Assembly: GCF_002234675.1 (NCBI RefSeq)
Contig: NC_019866.2
Span: forward strand, 2,656,583-2,720,582
DNA from: Oryzias latipes
Lineage: Eukaryota > Chordata > Actinopteri > Beloniformes > Adrianichthyidae
Direction: 5' to 3'
DNA: 64,000 nucleotides
Under the pieces are notes generated by a model. The model searched no databases. It had not been told where the DNA came from and was given only the letters and a program-made list of their open reading frames with translations. The position numbers and the translations under genes were made by a program. Below are positions 1 to 17,432 of the stretch, piece by piece (position 1 is the first letter of the stretch; every line of letters starts with the position of its first letter).

Positions 1-257
1 TCACAATTGTTTTTGTCACCGCAGAATTTGAAATACTTATGCCTGAAGAAGACACGCGTATTTGTTCCAAACAGCTGGAAAAACACAGAAGCTCGAGGAC
101 GATTTTCCAGCAGAGTTCAAAGTGGAGCTCGGGACGGTGTGGTGACCTCAGGTTGATTGGGGGGTTTGGACCTGAAGGGGTGTGTTCGAATGACAGAGGA
201 AGGTCCAAAGTTATTTATGTAGGAGGAAAAACGGCAAACCTTTCAGAACTTTTCGAC

Positions 258-7392
<7,135 letters not shown>

Positions 7393-7495
7393 ACTCCTCC
7401 TCAGTGTTTGCAGATGCCTGTCCGTCTGTGTTCAGGACATGAAAGCAATCAGGTCGATGGATTTTCCCGTGAGTGTGATCCCACAGACCTTGACG

Positions 7496-7501
7496 AATAA
7501 A
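7496..7501 (+). terminator. Polyadenylation signal of the protease gene
   Basis: AATAAA lies 104 nt after the stop codon at 7390-7392 and is the first such signal downstream. Confidence 0.6.
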
Positions 7502-7559
7502 ACGTTTAGAGGTTGTTCGAGCAGAAATTCAATTTTGTTCATTTCATTTCACGCCTCAT

Positions 7560-9480
7560 CTTTGAAACTGGTGTTTTAACATGTTCCAGTGAAGATGGAG
7601 AACATAAAGGACAGGTTAAAATTAGGATTTCTTTAATTACCGTAAATTCCGGACTACAAAGCGCACCCGATTACAAGCCGCACCCACCCATATTCACGTG
7701 TTTGACTGCTTTTATACATACACAAGCCGCACCAGAGTACAAGCCGCGCATGTGTTCGCCGATATTGTCATCCTGACAAATCACGCCTAGCATCCCAGAG
7801 TGAGTGCAATTCATTAGCGCATTGTGGGTGGTGCCAATTTTGCCTCTGGGTCACGTATTTGAGTGTATCGACAACTGACAAACAGCATGGAGCTCTATTC
7901 TGTTCACAAGTCCCTCAGTTATGGTGTTTTTATTTCATTTTTTTTTTTTTACTTATTGACAATCTAGGTATCATACATAAAATTACAAACAGTAACCATA
8001 TAATCAACATTACATCCCTCAGTTATAATGAGGAAATTTACATCCGCGATTCCACATTTCCCATGAGTCTTAGGGGATAAAGGCGGGGCCAATGCCCGGC
8101 TCGCCATACTGTTGTACGTGTTTAAGAATTAGCAAGTAGCAGCAGTGCATGGAGGGGTGAACGGGAAAAGCTCTCCTTCCGCTTGTGTCGCGGCAGCGTT
8201 ATGGGAGTAACAGGACTGGTTAAAAAACACACCGGTAAAATACAGCAGCGGCGACTGAAAAGCGCGCGCCTCAGCGCGATACGCGCGCCTCAGTGCGGCG
8301 CGTGCGTCAGAATTCAGAAGCCTCTGCGCTCCGCTCCCGCCCCGCGCGCTCCTTGTCTCCCCTTCCTATCTACTCTGACACCTCTGGCCAGGGCGACTTC
8401 AAGGAGGAGCACTTCGTCCCCGTTGCGCCGGTGGATGGAGCAAATCGTTTCTGTGCAAAGCAATCGGACTTAAAACTGTACGTTTAGTGTATGAGGGGCG
8501 GGTGCGTTGTTACGTGTGGGAGCCTTCAGACTGCCATCGGCCCCGCAGCTCTATAAGAGCAGCAGGAGAAGATGTCTCCAGCTCACACGGAGGCTGTGAG
8601 TTTTTCAAAGCAAAATTCCGCTTTTACGGTTTCCTTAGAAACCGTAAATGGAGTGTAAATCCACTCCATGCGCTGTTCTCTCCGTCACGCAGCAAACCGG
8701 CTTTTCCAAACCCGTTGGTGACGGTGGACTTTTTTACGCTGCTTTTAACGATTGCTTTTAACTTGAAAGCTTCATCATAATGTAGCGGCGATCACGTGCA
8801 CGTTGGGTCTAATGGCCCCAAAGGATTCTGGGATGCGGCTGGACATGCGTGTTTCGTTTTGTTGAACCATGACTGAAGTGTCTAAGACCTGAAGTCAAGT
8901 CCATGCTGTTTGGCTGCTTAGAGGTGTGTTGAATAAAAATGCCTCGTGCTTGGTGTTAGATAGAGAATTCAAACTATTCACTGAGTTCGAAAATACGTAC
9001 ATGGCGGCCGCCAATTAAATCCATAAAATAGCCGCGTCACTGAAAAAGCCGCAGGGCTGTTAGCGCAGGAAAAAAGTAGCGGCTTGTAGTCCGGAAATTA
9101 CGGTAGTTGTAATTCAGGAGCTCACAAAAAATGCAGTTTAGAAAAAGATCTTATTTGTGACGTAGAAAATACAATGGGTGGGGCATAAACTCCATGCTCC
9201 GCCCCTTTATGACTCATCCACCTGCAGACAAACGGATCTATGAACGACTTTGTTTTCCTGGTTTGAGCTGGAATCTGGACCAGAAGTGTACGGCTGGATA
9301 GCTCAGATATTGCTCGCCATTTTCGTTGAACTGCTAATGTCAGGTTGGAGTTGAGCTACTGAGAGAGCATGCCGCTCTGCAGAAACTATGTCCCAGAAAA
9401 CAATTGATTTTAGCCAGAAATGACAGAATCATGAAGGGGAGTGGGACTTTAAAGATTATCCAGAACATAAGGTTTTCCCC
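7560..9480. repeat. Dispersed repeat family A, copy 1, split by a nested transposon
   Basis: The left part (about 7570-7637: GTGTTTTAACATGTTC, ending ATTTCTTTAAT) and the right part (9106-9480: ATTCAGGAGC, TTTGTGACGTAGAAAA, CTTTGTTTTCCT) align in order with the uninterrupted copies at about 45030-45545 and 60527-61045. The 1.47 kb between them is a separate element. No coding capacity seen. Confidence 0.6.
7638..9105. mobile_element. Non-autonomous DNA transposon with TACCGTAA termini, nested in a family A repeat
   Basis: The ends are inverted: TACCGTAAATTCCGGACTAC at 7638-7657 and GTAGTCCGGAAATTACGGTA at 9086-9105 (one difference). Subterminal blocks (ACAAGCCGC..) are repeated inside the left end and mirrored on the right. 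A TA duplication at the ends is possible if the element starts at CCGTAA. No transposase frame is present in the 1.47 kb. A GC-rich core lies at 8270-8480. Superfamily not assigned. Confidence 0.7.
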
Positions 9481-10154
9481 GACAGATTTTTTTATTCAAA
9501 ATACTGTATGCTAACATTCATGCAGAGAAGTTGGTCAACATATGGTAGACGTGGAGCAGATCCACTTCAGCGTTCTCTGTGGAAGACAAAACAAGTCCAA
9601 ACGGAGCTCAGTAAGAGGAGACTCGGTAACGGACATCCGTGTTTCATGCTACGTTCTGTGTTGCCAGATAGTCACAATTTTCCAGCCCAAATATCATATA
9701 AAAAACGGCAAACCCCCCCAAAAAATAAAGAAACCCCTAAAAAAGTTCGTCGGTGATGAATTATCATCCGTTATTTAAGGATTTATAATAATATTGCATT
9801 CGCCATTTTGGCAGTTGAAATAAAAAAACTGAACTTTAAATCTTTGAAGAACAATTGGACTGTTTGGAAAGAGAAGACATGGAATGAATAGAAAAATTAA
9901 TAAATCCTATTTGCCCTTTGCAAAGGATAGTGCAGTCTGTTGAGGCAGAGTTTAGTCCTGCAGGCTGTGCTGTATTTGAACAGGAAAAATTCAAAGATTT
10001 TTGGAGATAAAAATAACAAAAAATATATAATTATTAGAATCGCACAAATAAATTGCATTTATAGAACAGATTAGTGGACACATTTATTTTATTATTAGGT
10101 GTCCCTGACGGCTAGGATGCTCACAGGTGAGATACGCCCCTGACTGCACACAGA

Positions 10155-10160
10155 TTTATT
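10155..10160 (-). terminator. Polyadenylation signal of the cysteine-rich protein gene
   Basis: AATAAA on the minus strand, 86 nt after the stop codon. Confidence 0.5.
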
Positions 10161-10246
10161 ATCTAAACCACCCAATTGGGTGGGTAAGTGTCCAATCTGG
10201 CAACACTTAGAGGTGTAAAATACCACAGGGTGGGCACCTCAGTCGT

Positions 10247-12189
10247 CTACTTGATCCGGATCTCGAAGCAGAGGCAGTTGCAGGACTCGCACTCGGGAGG
10301 CTGGCAGGTGCAGGCACAGTCCAGGTTGACACACTGATGGAGGGGTGGGGGTACCAGAACAATCATGAGAACTAAAAACCTCTCATTTAACAAATGTACT
10401 CACTGAAACCTCTACAAAAGTCACTCGTTTTTCTCTGAAATCCCAGATAAATGGATGAAAGTAACGAAGCAAACTTTTGTGTCCAATTAAGTCATAAGAT
10501 GAATCACTTTTACTGAGCTGCACACCAAAGGAGATTCTTTTACTGAGACAACGTCCTCAAAAACCAAACATTTAACTTGACTCATCAAGAGCATCATGAC
10601 AAAAACTCTGACTCTTTGCTGGGCTTGAGGATTTCTTAGATTGACTCCTGATGACAGGATTTCCCATCATCTGATTGGGGCGTTTGTCACCGCAGAAACG
10701 TGGTTTAATGTCGCCGTTTGCTGACGACAGCAGACTGTTCACTCACGTTGGGTGAAAGGCACGGATTAGGCAGGAACGCGCCGATGGCTGGCAGGCGGCA
10801 GTTACACATTTCAGCCAATCGGAGGCAATTCTCGCACAGAGAAACTTCCGGACAGCAGCCGCCACATTCTGAAGAACAGCGGTCCTGTGGGAGGAAGAAG
10901 CGACAGAACTCATCATCGACACACAACAACACAACGTCGAGTCTTCAAGGCGAAAATCAGATGGAGCACGGATGAAACATCGTAATCATTGACTGTATCA
11001 TAGAACTGGATTGAGTGAGTGGGATGTCATCCATAGAAAACAGTTTACTTCCAGCTCCAACCGAATGATGTTCATTCCGTCGCCATTCTCGCGATAGGGA
11101 TGCCGCCATGTTGGCGTCAGACCCTGTCAGTAAGAATTTGAGTCTGATTATCCTTAAGTTTGATACGTCTTTGAATGAATGAATGAATGAATGCTTATTG
11201 TATCGTTTTGTGCATTATTCCTTGATTGCTTGAATTAAACAATTTCAAATCAAATCAAACATTGCTATGGCAACCACTCTCGCCGATCAGGGTTGAGCTC
11301 ATTGGACGGCCCCACTCCTACTACTTGAAAGCGGGCTACACGAAATCTGTCAACAAACGTTTTGAACATTGGATGTGGGGGCAAGCAGGCTCCTCCCACT
11401 TCCATTGAGGCATCTGATTGGTCAGTTTACAACGTAAAAGAATGACTGAGTTTATTTCTCTATAGAAGTCTATGGGATTTTGGCTTCCAAAAAACAGATG
11501 GTACTTCCTGTTTGGAATGCCAGGGGGCGGGGTTACTCAGTCAAGCTCTCATCTACAGTCAATGGTCCTGCACTGTTTTGTTTGAGTTACTAAAGGAAAA
11601 GACTTAGATTAAGCTTCAAGGAAAACGGAAACAGGATGCTGTTCAAAAAAGATATTTATAGACCCATTCTGATCCTCTTTTGATCTATTGTCAAAGTGTT
11701 CCCTGTGTTGTTTTAATTACGATTATGCTTATTTTAGCTCAAATCAAAAATTAACCACCTCACCATTTGGTCCCTTGCTGCATCATCTTTGAAATATTGG
11801 ATTTTTGCTAAACCATTGTGACCTTCTAGAAACAAAAGACGTTCTTTCTAAGAAGTGATCAAACTAATCCTATGTGTATTTCTTAGATCTGTGTTGTTTT
11901 CAGATGAGTTTTTACATTTATAATTCTCTGTTTTTGACTTTTGGAACTTCTGCTGAGTATATGGACAACAGGCGGGCCTGCGGTACCGACCTTTAGACAG
12001 CATCGGATCCAAAACCCAACCCCCACCAGAACCATGTAGAGACTGACGGTGATGATCATCACTGCGGGCAGAGGAATGGCGAGTCCCCAGATGGGCAACA
12101 CCTCAGAAGAAACGGCAGGAAAAGAAACGTCTAAAGCTGCAGCCGCTGAGCTTTAATGCACAGAAGGGGACTTGAACACTTACCTGCAT
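10247..12189 (-). CDS. Small cysteine-rich single-pass membrane protein, function unknown
   Basis: Four coding exons on the minus strand: 12184-12189 (ATGCAG only), 11991-12101, 10747-10884, 10247-10333. Phases are all 0 and the product is 113 aa. Residues about 3-33 form a transmembrane segment (GLAIPLPAVMIITVSLYMVL). The rest is soluble with about 20 cysteines in CC, CxC and CxxC spacings (CSSECGGCC, CENC, CNC, CACTC, CESCNCLC), which suggests metal binding or palmitoylation. The splice sites are consistent with GT/AG. The start was chosen because the ATG in exon 1 (CACACCATGC context) joins in frame to the membrane segment and the frames upstream of it contain stops. I do not recognise the family. 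It is not clearly MyoD-family-inhibitor (MDFI), despite the Cys-rich C-terminus. Expression is untested. Confidence 0.65.
11020..11570. repeat. Dispersed repeat family B, copy 2
   Basis: Shares ordered blocks with 3040-3770, 46810-47320 and 62160-62440: ATCCATAGAAAA, GCCGCCATGTTGG, TATGGCAACCACTCTC, GAGCTCATTGGA, CACGAAATCTGTCAA and GGAATGCCAGG. A (GAAT)n microsatellite lies inside at 11173-11194. It is in the intron between the second and third coding exons of the cysteine-rich gene. Confidence 0.5.
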
Positions 12190-12451
12190 GGTGTGACTCC
12201 AGGATGAGGCGTTCAGGTGTCACACAATTTTTACAATTCTGTCAACAACAAAAATAATCAACTTGCTAAACTATTTGTTAGGTTAAAAACCTAAACTTAC
12301 ACATCTTTTCCGCTTCTATTGAAGGCATTTCTATTCCTGATAAATATATATACTGTTGGTGTGTCTGCAGGATCTGGTCTGTTTTTAGCTTTGATCATGG
12401 AAATCTGCAACAATTGTTCCATTTGACATCAAAGGCTAACAAAGACTCACC

Positions 12452-12530
12452 GCCTCTAAGCTCCGCCTCCTCCGCCATGTAAACAACGAGCAGCGACTTT
12501 CCCGCAAACTGAATAAAGTCCCACATGTTC
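12452..12530 (-). promoter_or_regulatory. Probable 5' non-coding exon with upstream ORF (cysteine-rich protein gene)
   Basis: On the minus strand an ATG (ATGAACATGTGGGACTTTAT) opens a frame that reaches a good donor (GGCG|GTGAGTC). Spliced to the exon at 12184-12238 it stops after about 29 codons, before the main ATG. It would therefore act as an upstream ORF. Exon assignment is an inference from splice sites only. Confidence 0.35.
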
Positions 12531-12749
12531 ATCCTGTTCTTAAAACAAAGGGAGAAGGAAATGGTCTGGAGGTTTTGAAATCAATCCGAGGCTCGCGGGA
12601 TGGCGGTTAGCACAGCTGCGTCGCCGTGGAAACGGACGGATCCCCGTGAGGGTTAAAAGACGCGGAGCAAAAAAACAAGTTCGTGCAACATTTGTCTGAT
12701 GATGGTGGACATAAAGAAATACAATTAAGCCTAAATTTGCATTTGTAAG

Positions 12750-13080
12750 TATGTATTTATTACAATCGTTGTGTATCAGGGGCAGACAACAAAAATGCAG
12801 CTTTAAAAATAGTTTTTTGGGGTGTAGAAAATGCTCTGCAATGGGGGACGGGAAAGGGGAGTGGGGTTGCTATCTAACAGTCCTGCCCACAACTCAGAAC
12901 CAATTTCTAATGAACTCCTGCCAATGTGTGACAGGTTTTGTTTTAAATGTCTTAAAGATCAAAATCCTTACGGAAACTGGAAACGCCTTGAAAATATATC
13001 AAAATAGAGCGGGTCTCTCAGAATTATGTTAGTCACAACTATATTATAATCAGTTTTAATGAGTCTCTATAATTAAAGAT
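12750..13080. repeat. Fragment of dispersed repeat family A
   Basis: Contains GTAGAAAA, GGGGACGGGAAAGGGG, CTGCCCACAACTCAGAACC and AATTTCTAATGAACTC, which match in order the 3' half of the family A copy at 60527-61045. The remaining intergenic DNA up to 13790 shows nothing else I can name. Confidence 0.45.
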
Positions 13081-13792
13081 GCAAACAACGCAGATTAAAC
13101 GGTATGTCAACCTGAACATTACTCTAAACCAACCATTTTAATGTTTTGTATTGTTTGCATTGCGTCAAATATGAAAGATCAGACTGGTTCTTCCTGCAAA
13201 CCTTTATTAAAGTCTACAGAATTGAGCTTTATGGTTCAGCTCAGGATGCCAACAGGTCATCAAGCATTAGAACAGCATTCCTGCTAGCAAAAGCACCCCC
13301 CCCACACACAGCTTTGTGAACTGCATCATCTTTATTACCCCAAATGATGAATTTACCACACATCCAGTCCACCACCTCCTCTGTTCTCATGGCTTTAGGT
13401 TTTAATCCACTAAACATTGCCATGTTTATAAATTATTGCATTACAGGACTTAATATCCATGAAAAAGAGGATTGGTACCTAATCAGGTTAAGCACCAGTG
13501 TAGTCAATTTCTGAATAACTGCCTCAATGCGTTTACTGCCCCCTCACCCCGGTTCCCTCCCATCTGATCACAGTGAGATGCCTCAGCCCTCCTTACGACT
13601 TCCAGCCCACCAGTGACTGAATACAGAACAGGCAGTGATCTGACAGCAGTCACCCGCTCTCCTGATCTTTAACACTCGTTTCTATGCAGTTTTACTTTGA
13701 AGGGTGGGGGATAAAAACAAAAAAAGTATGACCCTCCTTCACACACCCCACCCCATGACAACACTCCACTCCAAACCATGGAGACTCATTGT

Positions 13793-13798
13793 TTTATT
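13793..13798 (-). terminator. Polyadenylation signal of eif1
   Basis: AATAAA on the minus strand, about 375 nt after the stop codon; the DNA between is the 3' UTR (13799-14172). Confidence 0.7.
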
Positions 13799-14172
13799 GA
13801 AACACATAAGTACAAAACAAAAAATGTTACATGAGATGGTGCCTTTTCATCGGGGCACAATCTAAAAATGGAAAAAAGAAAGAGGGGGCAACACGGAAAG
13901 AGGAAGTGTGTGTGGGAGGGTCATCACCACTCATCCCTGATGTGTGGAACTGTGGTGCGTTTCTGTGAGAGCGCCCCCACCCCCCGGTGTTGTAGGGGGA
14001 TGTTACAGAGTCCCATGTCATTCAGAGGTAATTCAGGTGTTAGCTAATAAAAGCTGGTGGTATTGCAAATGGGAAAAGGGGGGGAGGAAGGGCAACAGCA
14101 GCACATAGGTGGGAAGAGAGGGGCGCTTGGTGGCCTTCAAGGAGAAAGAGGGGGGAGGGCCGCTGGCAGCTC

Positions 14173-15321
14173 CTAAAAGCCGTGAACCTTGAGCTGCTCC
14201 TCCTTCGCCAGGTCAATCTGCAAAATGAAGGTGAGAACTGATTAACACCCACCTGGATCAGACGCCACAGAATGTGATAAAGAACCGCTCACCTCAATCA
14301 AAAACTGGCAGATATTCTTGCGTTGGTCTCCTTGAAGCTGAATCACTTCACCATACTCTGGGTGCTCAATCACTGTCCCATTGCAGGCAAACTTCTGTTG
14401 GATTGAAAATACCAGGTGTGAAGGAGAGGAAGGCCGAACTCCAGCAGCTGCTCTGCGTAGGCCGGAGCTTCCGTTACCTTTTTGAAGGCCTTGACTAGCT
14501 TCTTCTTGTCATAATCGGCCGCGATGCCCTGTACAGTGGTGAGGGTCTTCCTGCCGTTCCGCTGTTGGATTCTTATGTGGATGTAGTCCTCAGTCCCGGC
14601 TGGGAGGCGGTCATCACCCTTAGTTGCATCAGCAAAGGGGTCTACGAAGAAAAATACGTAAATGAGGACGGGTGAGAACCCCGAGGGGGGAGCTGCCTGC
14701 CGGCGTTAGTCCCCCATGTCGATGTCCTAAAGAGGAATCCGCTCTCGACAAGTTAGTGACCCTTTGGTATTGTTGAGGGGGTCACATTTCAACCAAACTG
14801 CGCAGACGGACGTGCTATATATAACGCTTTAGCCGCTTCCGCTCGTTAGCATATTAACTCAGCAAACGCGAAACTAAAGGCCGGCTGCCATTTAAGCCTA
14901 CAAGCAGCGTAAAGTCCCCAACATGTCAACCATCTAACGGGTTACCTCTATCCACATTCTAATAGAACGCATAACGGAAGAAGAAGGGGGGGCAAAAAAG
15001 AAAAGTAGCTGCGCTGCTAATCTCTTAGCTTTACTTTAGGCCTAATGGCGGACATTTAAAAACGGCAACTTAAAAATCCTCATATATGTAATTCAACACC
15101 CAACAAAAACAAGTTTATAGAAAAAGTTTTTCGTTTAAAATAAAGCAAACACTAACAAAGACCCTTCAAATATGGTTTAAAAAGACAATTCATCCTCATA
15201 CAAATTTAAATGTTAGCATTAGCCTGATTAGCTTGATGATGGCCGCCCAACCCCCACCCTCTGCGCCGATCCAACAGAAAAACGACTTACCAAAAGTTTG
15301 GAGGTTCTGGATAGCGGACAT
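14173..15321 (-). CDS. eif1: Translation initiation factor eIF1 (SUI1)
   Basis: Four exons on the minus strand: 15291-15321, 14478-14641, 14293-14394, 14173-14217. They encode 113 aa, the usual length for vertebrate eIF1. The product runs from MSAIQNLQTFDPFADATKGD through the SUI1 core (YIHIRIQQRNGRKTLTTVQG, KKFACNGTVIEHPEYGEVIQ) to the C-terminus KVHGF, and is nearly identical to human eIF1. The known role of eIF1 is to bind the 40S platform, keep the preinitiation complex scanning, and discriminate start codons by preventing premature eIF2-GTP hydrolysis. All introns are short (about 75-650 nt). The gene is in the same orientation as the cysteine-rich gene downstream; it is probably transcribed on its own from the TATA/CRE promoter upstream. 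No defect is seen. Confidence 0.97.
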
Positions 15322-15486
15322 ACGATAAGATTTGCTTTCCTTTCGGAAAATGACTTGGTTATCGGGCAGCCTTTCGGGTAACTTTGACAGTTTTTGTTCT
15401 ATGACGGATCGGCCTCCGCGCGCTGGGACAATAAGACTATGGCGGCTCTCACAAAATGGAGATCTTCAACACCGAAACAGTGGGAA

Positions 15487-15605
15487 AACAAGCCTATATA
15501 GCCCCGCCCCGACGCTGACGTCAGTGCGTATCAGACGTATGAACGAGACGCCGGCGGGAGCCACGCCCTGAAGTATTTCTCAACTTTACTGGAACGGTGA
15601 CGTCA
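15487..15605 (-). promoter_or_regulatory. eif1 promoter: TATA box, GC box and two CREs
   Basis: On the minus strand, GGGGCGGGGC is followed directly by TATATAGG (15494-15510 region), a GC box next to a TATA box about 170 bp upstream of the ATG. Two perfect palindromic cAMP response elements TGACGTCA lie further upstream at 15516-15523 and 15598-15605. Arrangement fits a strong, stress/growth-responsive housekeeping promoter; the function is inferred from motifs only. Confidence 0.65.
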
Positions 15606-16540
15606 CCCTCTCAGCTCTCTGTTATTTTTCCCAAAACATTTAGCAATTCCCCAGCTTATCTAACCCCCCCATCTCAGTAACGTGATGTCATGTTATTTAC
15701 TCCCGATACTTATGTCTTAGTAGTCAATCATGAACAATGCTCCTGTTAAATGCCAAATATTTTTAACAAGTTTTCTAAAAAATACTGCGTCTGTGTTTAT
15801 GGAAAACTGCAAACTCAGCTTAAATTTGTGGTCACAACGTGAAATATCCATTTCTTCTCACTAAAGGCCGTGTCACACTGCTGCTACGCACAATTATATA
15901 CACACGTTATATGTGCCTGATATACGTAATGCACAAGTGTTTCCTACAGTTATGTAAATAATTTTGAGGGGGATTTTTGTTTTTTAAAGTTTCCTATTTT
16001 TATTCAGTTAGAAAAACACAGTTGTAGTTTCCACTGATAAATGAGTTGATTTGGCATTCTATGTTTACTAATATATGGGAAATGTTTCATTCAGAAAAAC
16101 AGAAACCACTATTTAACCCATTCCAGAATGAGATCTGTTTGTATTATAATAATCTTTAAAACTTATGAAAAACAAAAATATAAGAATACTGTACACTTTC
16201 ATTAAAGACAACTAGTTGTACGAAAACCCCTCATTCTACATAATTTGCGTTTGATTGTGATTGTTATTTTAGTGTTGTTAATTTTTAATTTTTTTATTAT
16301 TTTTTCTCTTTATATATATTCTGCATAATTTACTTAGTTTATATCCCAATAATTTGCAATTGTTTATGATTCTTGCAAGATGCATTATGCAAATGTGTGG
16401 CTTTTCATGAGTGTTCAGCATATGTCCACCATTCGGGCGGGTCTCTGAAGGTGTGGTGTCCAGCGCCGCACAGAAAGCTGGTTGCGGGTGCAGCCGGGTA
16501 CGGAAAACCGCGAAGGCGCCGGGCCTTTCTCACAGCAGGG
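15606..16540. other. Gene-free, A/T-rich DNA upstream of eif1
   Basis: No exon-like sequence. At 15865-15885 there is a single end (AAGGCCGTGTCACACTGCTG) related to the termini of the fold-back element at 16541-17432, probably a relic of another copy. Confidence 0.5.
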
Positions 16541-17432
16541 AAGGCCAGGTCACACTGACAGATGAAAATTGGTTATACATGAATATGCAAAGAAAAAGGG
16601 AGAAAAGTTGTGGATCTAAATGAGAAAGAATGAACCACATTAAACCCACAGAAGAAGTGTATGAAGTAAGAGTAAAGTCAAACCTGCTTCATTGAATTTC
16701 TTCACTCTGACATTCAGAGCAGAAATCACTTGGCGTCAGCACCATGGTCAGCTCCCGCCACGGGCCCTGGCGACGCTTTGGATTCGGATTCCCCTGGTCC
16801 GCACCGGGATAACAGTTTTTCAGGAAGAGTCTCATGCGTCACTGGATTACCGTGGGATGGGAGTCGTCTCTGCCATTATTCACGGGAGATGGGGGCAAGT
16901 TCAAAAAAAAGAATCAAAATCGGGAACCATTTGACTTTTATTGATAATACAAAAGAAGGATATAGAGTAAATAATTTAGAACCGGCTCCAGAACCAATCT
17001 GTACCAACACCTCAGAACTAAGAGAAACAAATGTCTACCATTTATTGTGACTAAAACTATTTTTCTTGGTTTTGCACATTTTAATTTGTATTTTGGGCTG
17101 CTGTTGCGGGTTTTGTGAGGCGTGCATGAACCGTGTGTGATCTTTACATTGTTTATGTGCACTTTATTAGTGGCGGGAGCTGACCATGGTGCTGATACAA
17201 TGTGATTTCTGCTCAGTGATCTGAACATCAAAGAGAAGAAATTCCATTAAGTGCAGGTTTACGTGTATTTTGTGGGGTTTATTTGTACTTTTTCAGTGAT
17301 TCATTTGTGGTTCTGATACATCTGTGAAAATCTCACGTAAAGAACCACAACTTCTCTCACTTTTTCCTTTTTCCACGTTTTCATCCATGGAAATTTTGTA
17401 AATTGTATGTAGCGGCAGTGTGACACAGCCTT
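16541..17432. mobile_element. Fold-back DNA transposon with long inverted arms
   Basis: The ends are AAGGCCAGGTCACACTGAC (16541) and CAGTGTGACACAGCCTT (ending 17432). The inverted arms extend to about 16767 and back from about 17163. They share in order GAGAAAAGTTGTGG, GAATTTCTTC, GAGCAGAAATCAC and the exact block CAGCACCATGGTCAGCTCCC (16738-16757 and its inverse at 17171-17190). The 390-bp centre has no transposase-like frame. Confidence 0.7.

Noticed and set aside
10247-10884. MyoD family inhibitor (MDFI/MDFIC) identity for the cysteine-rich gene
   Set aside because: The cysteine spacing and the N-terminal membrane helix do not follow the MDFI domain as I know it; I left the gene unnamed.
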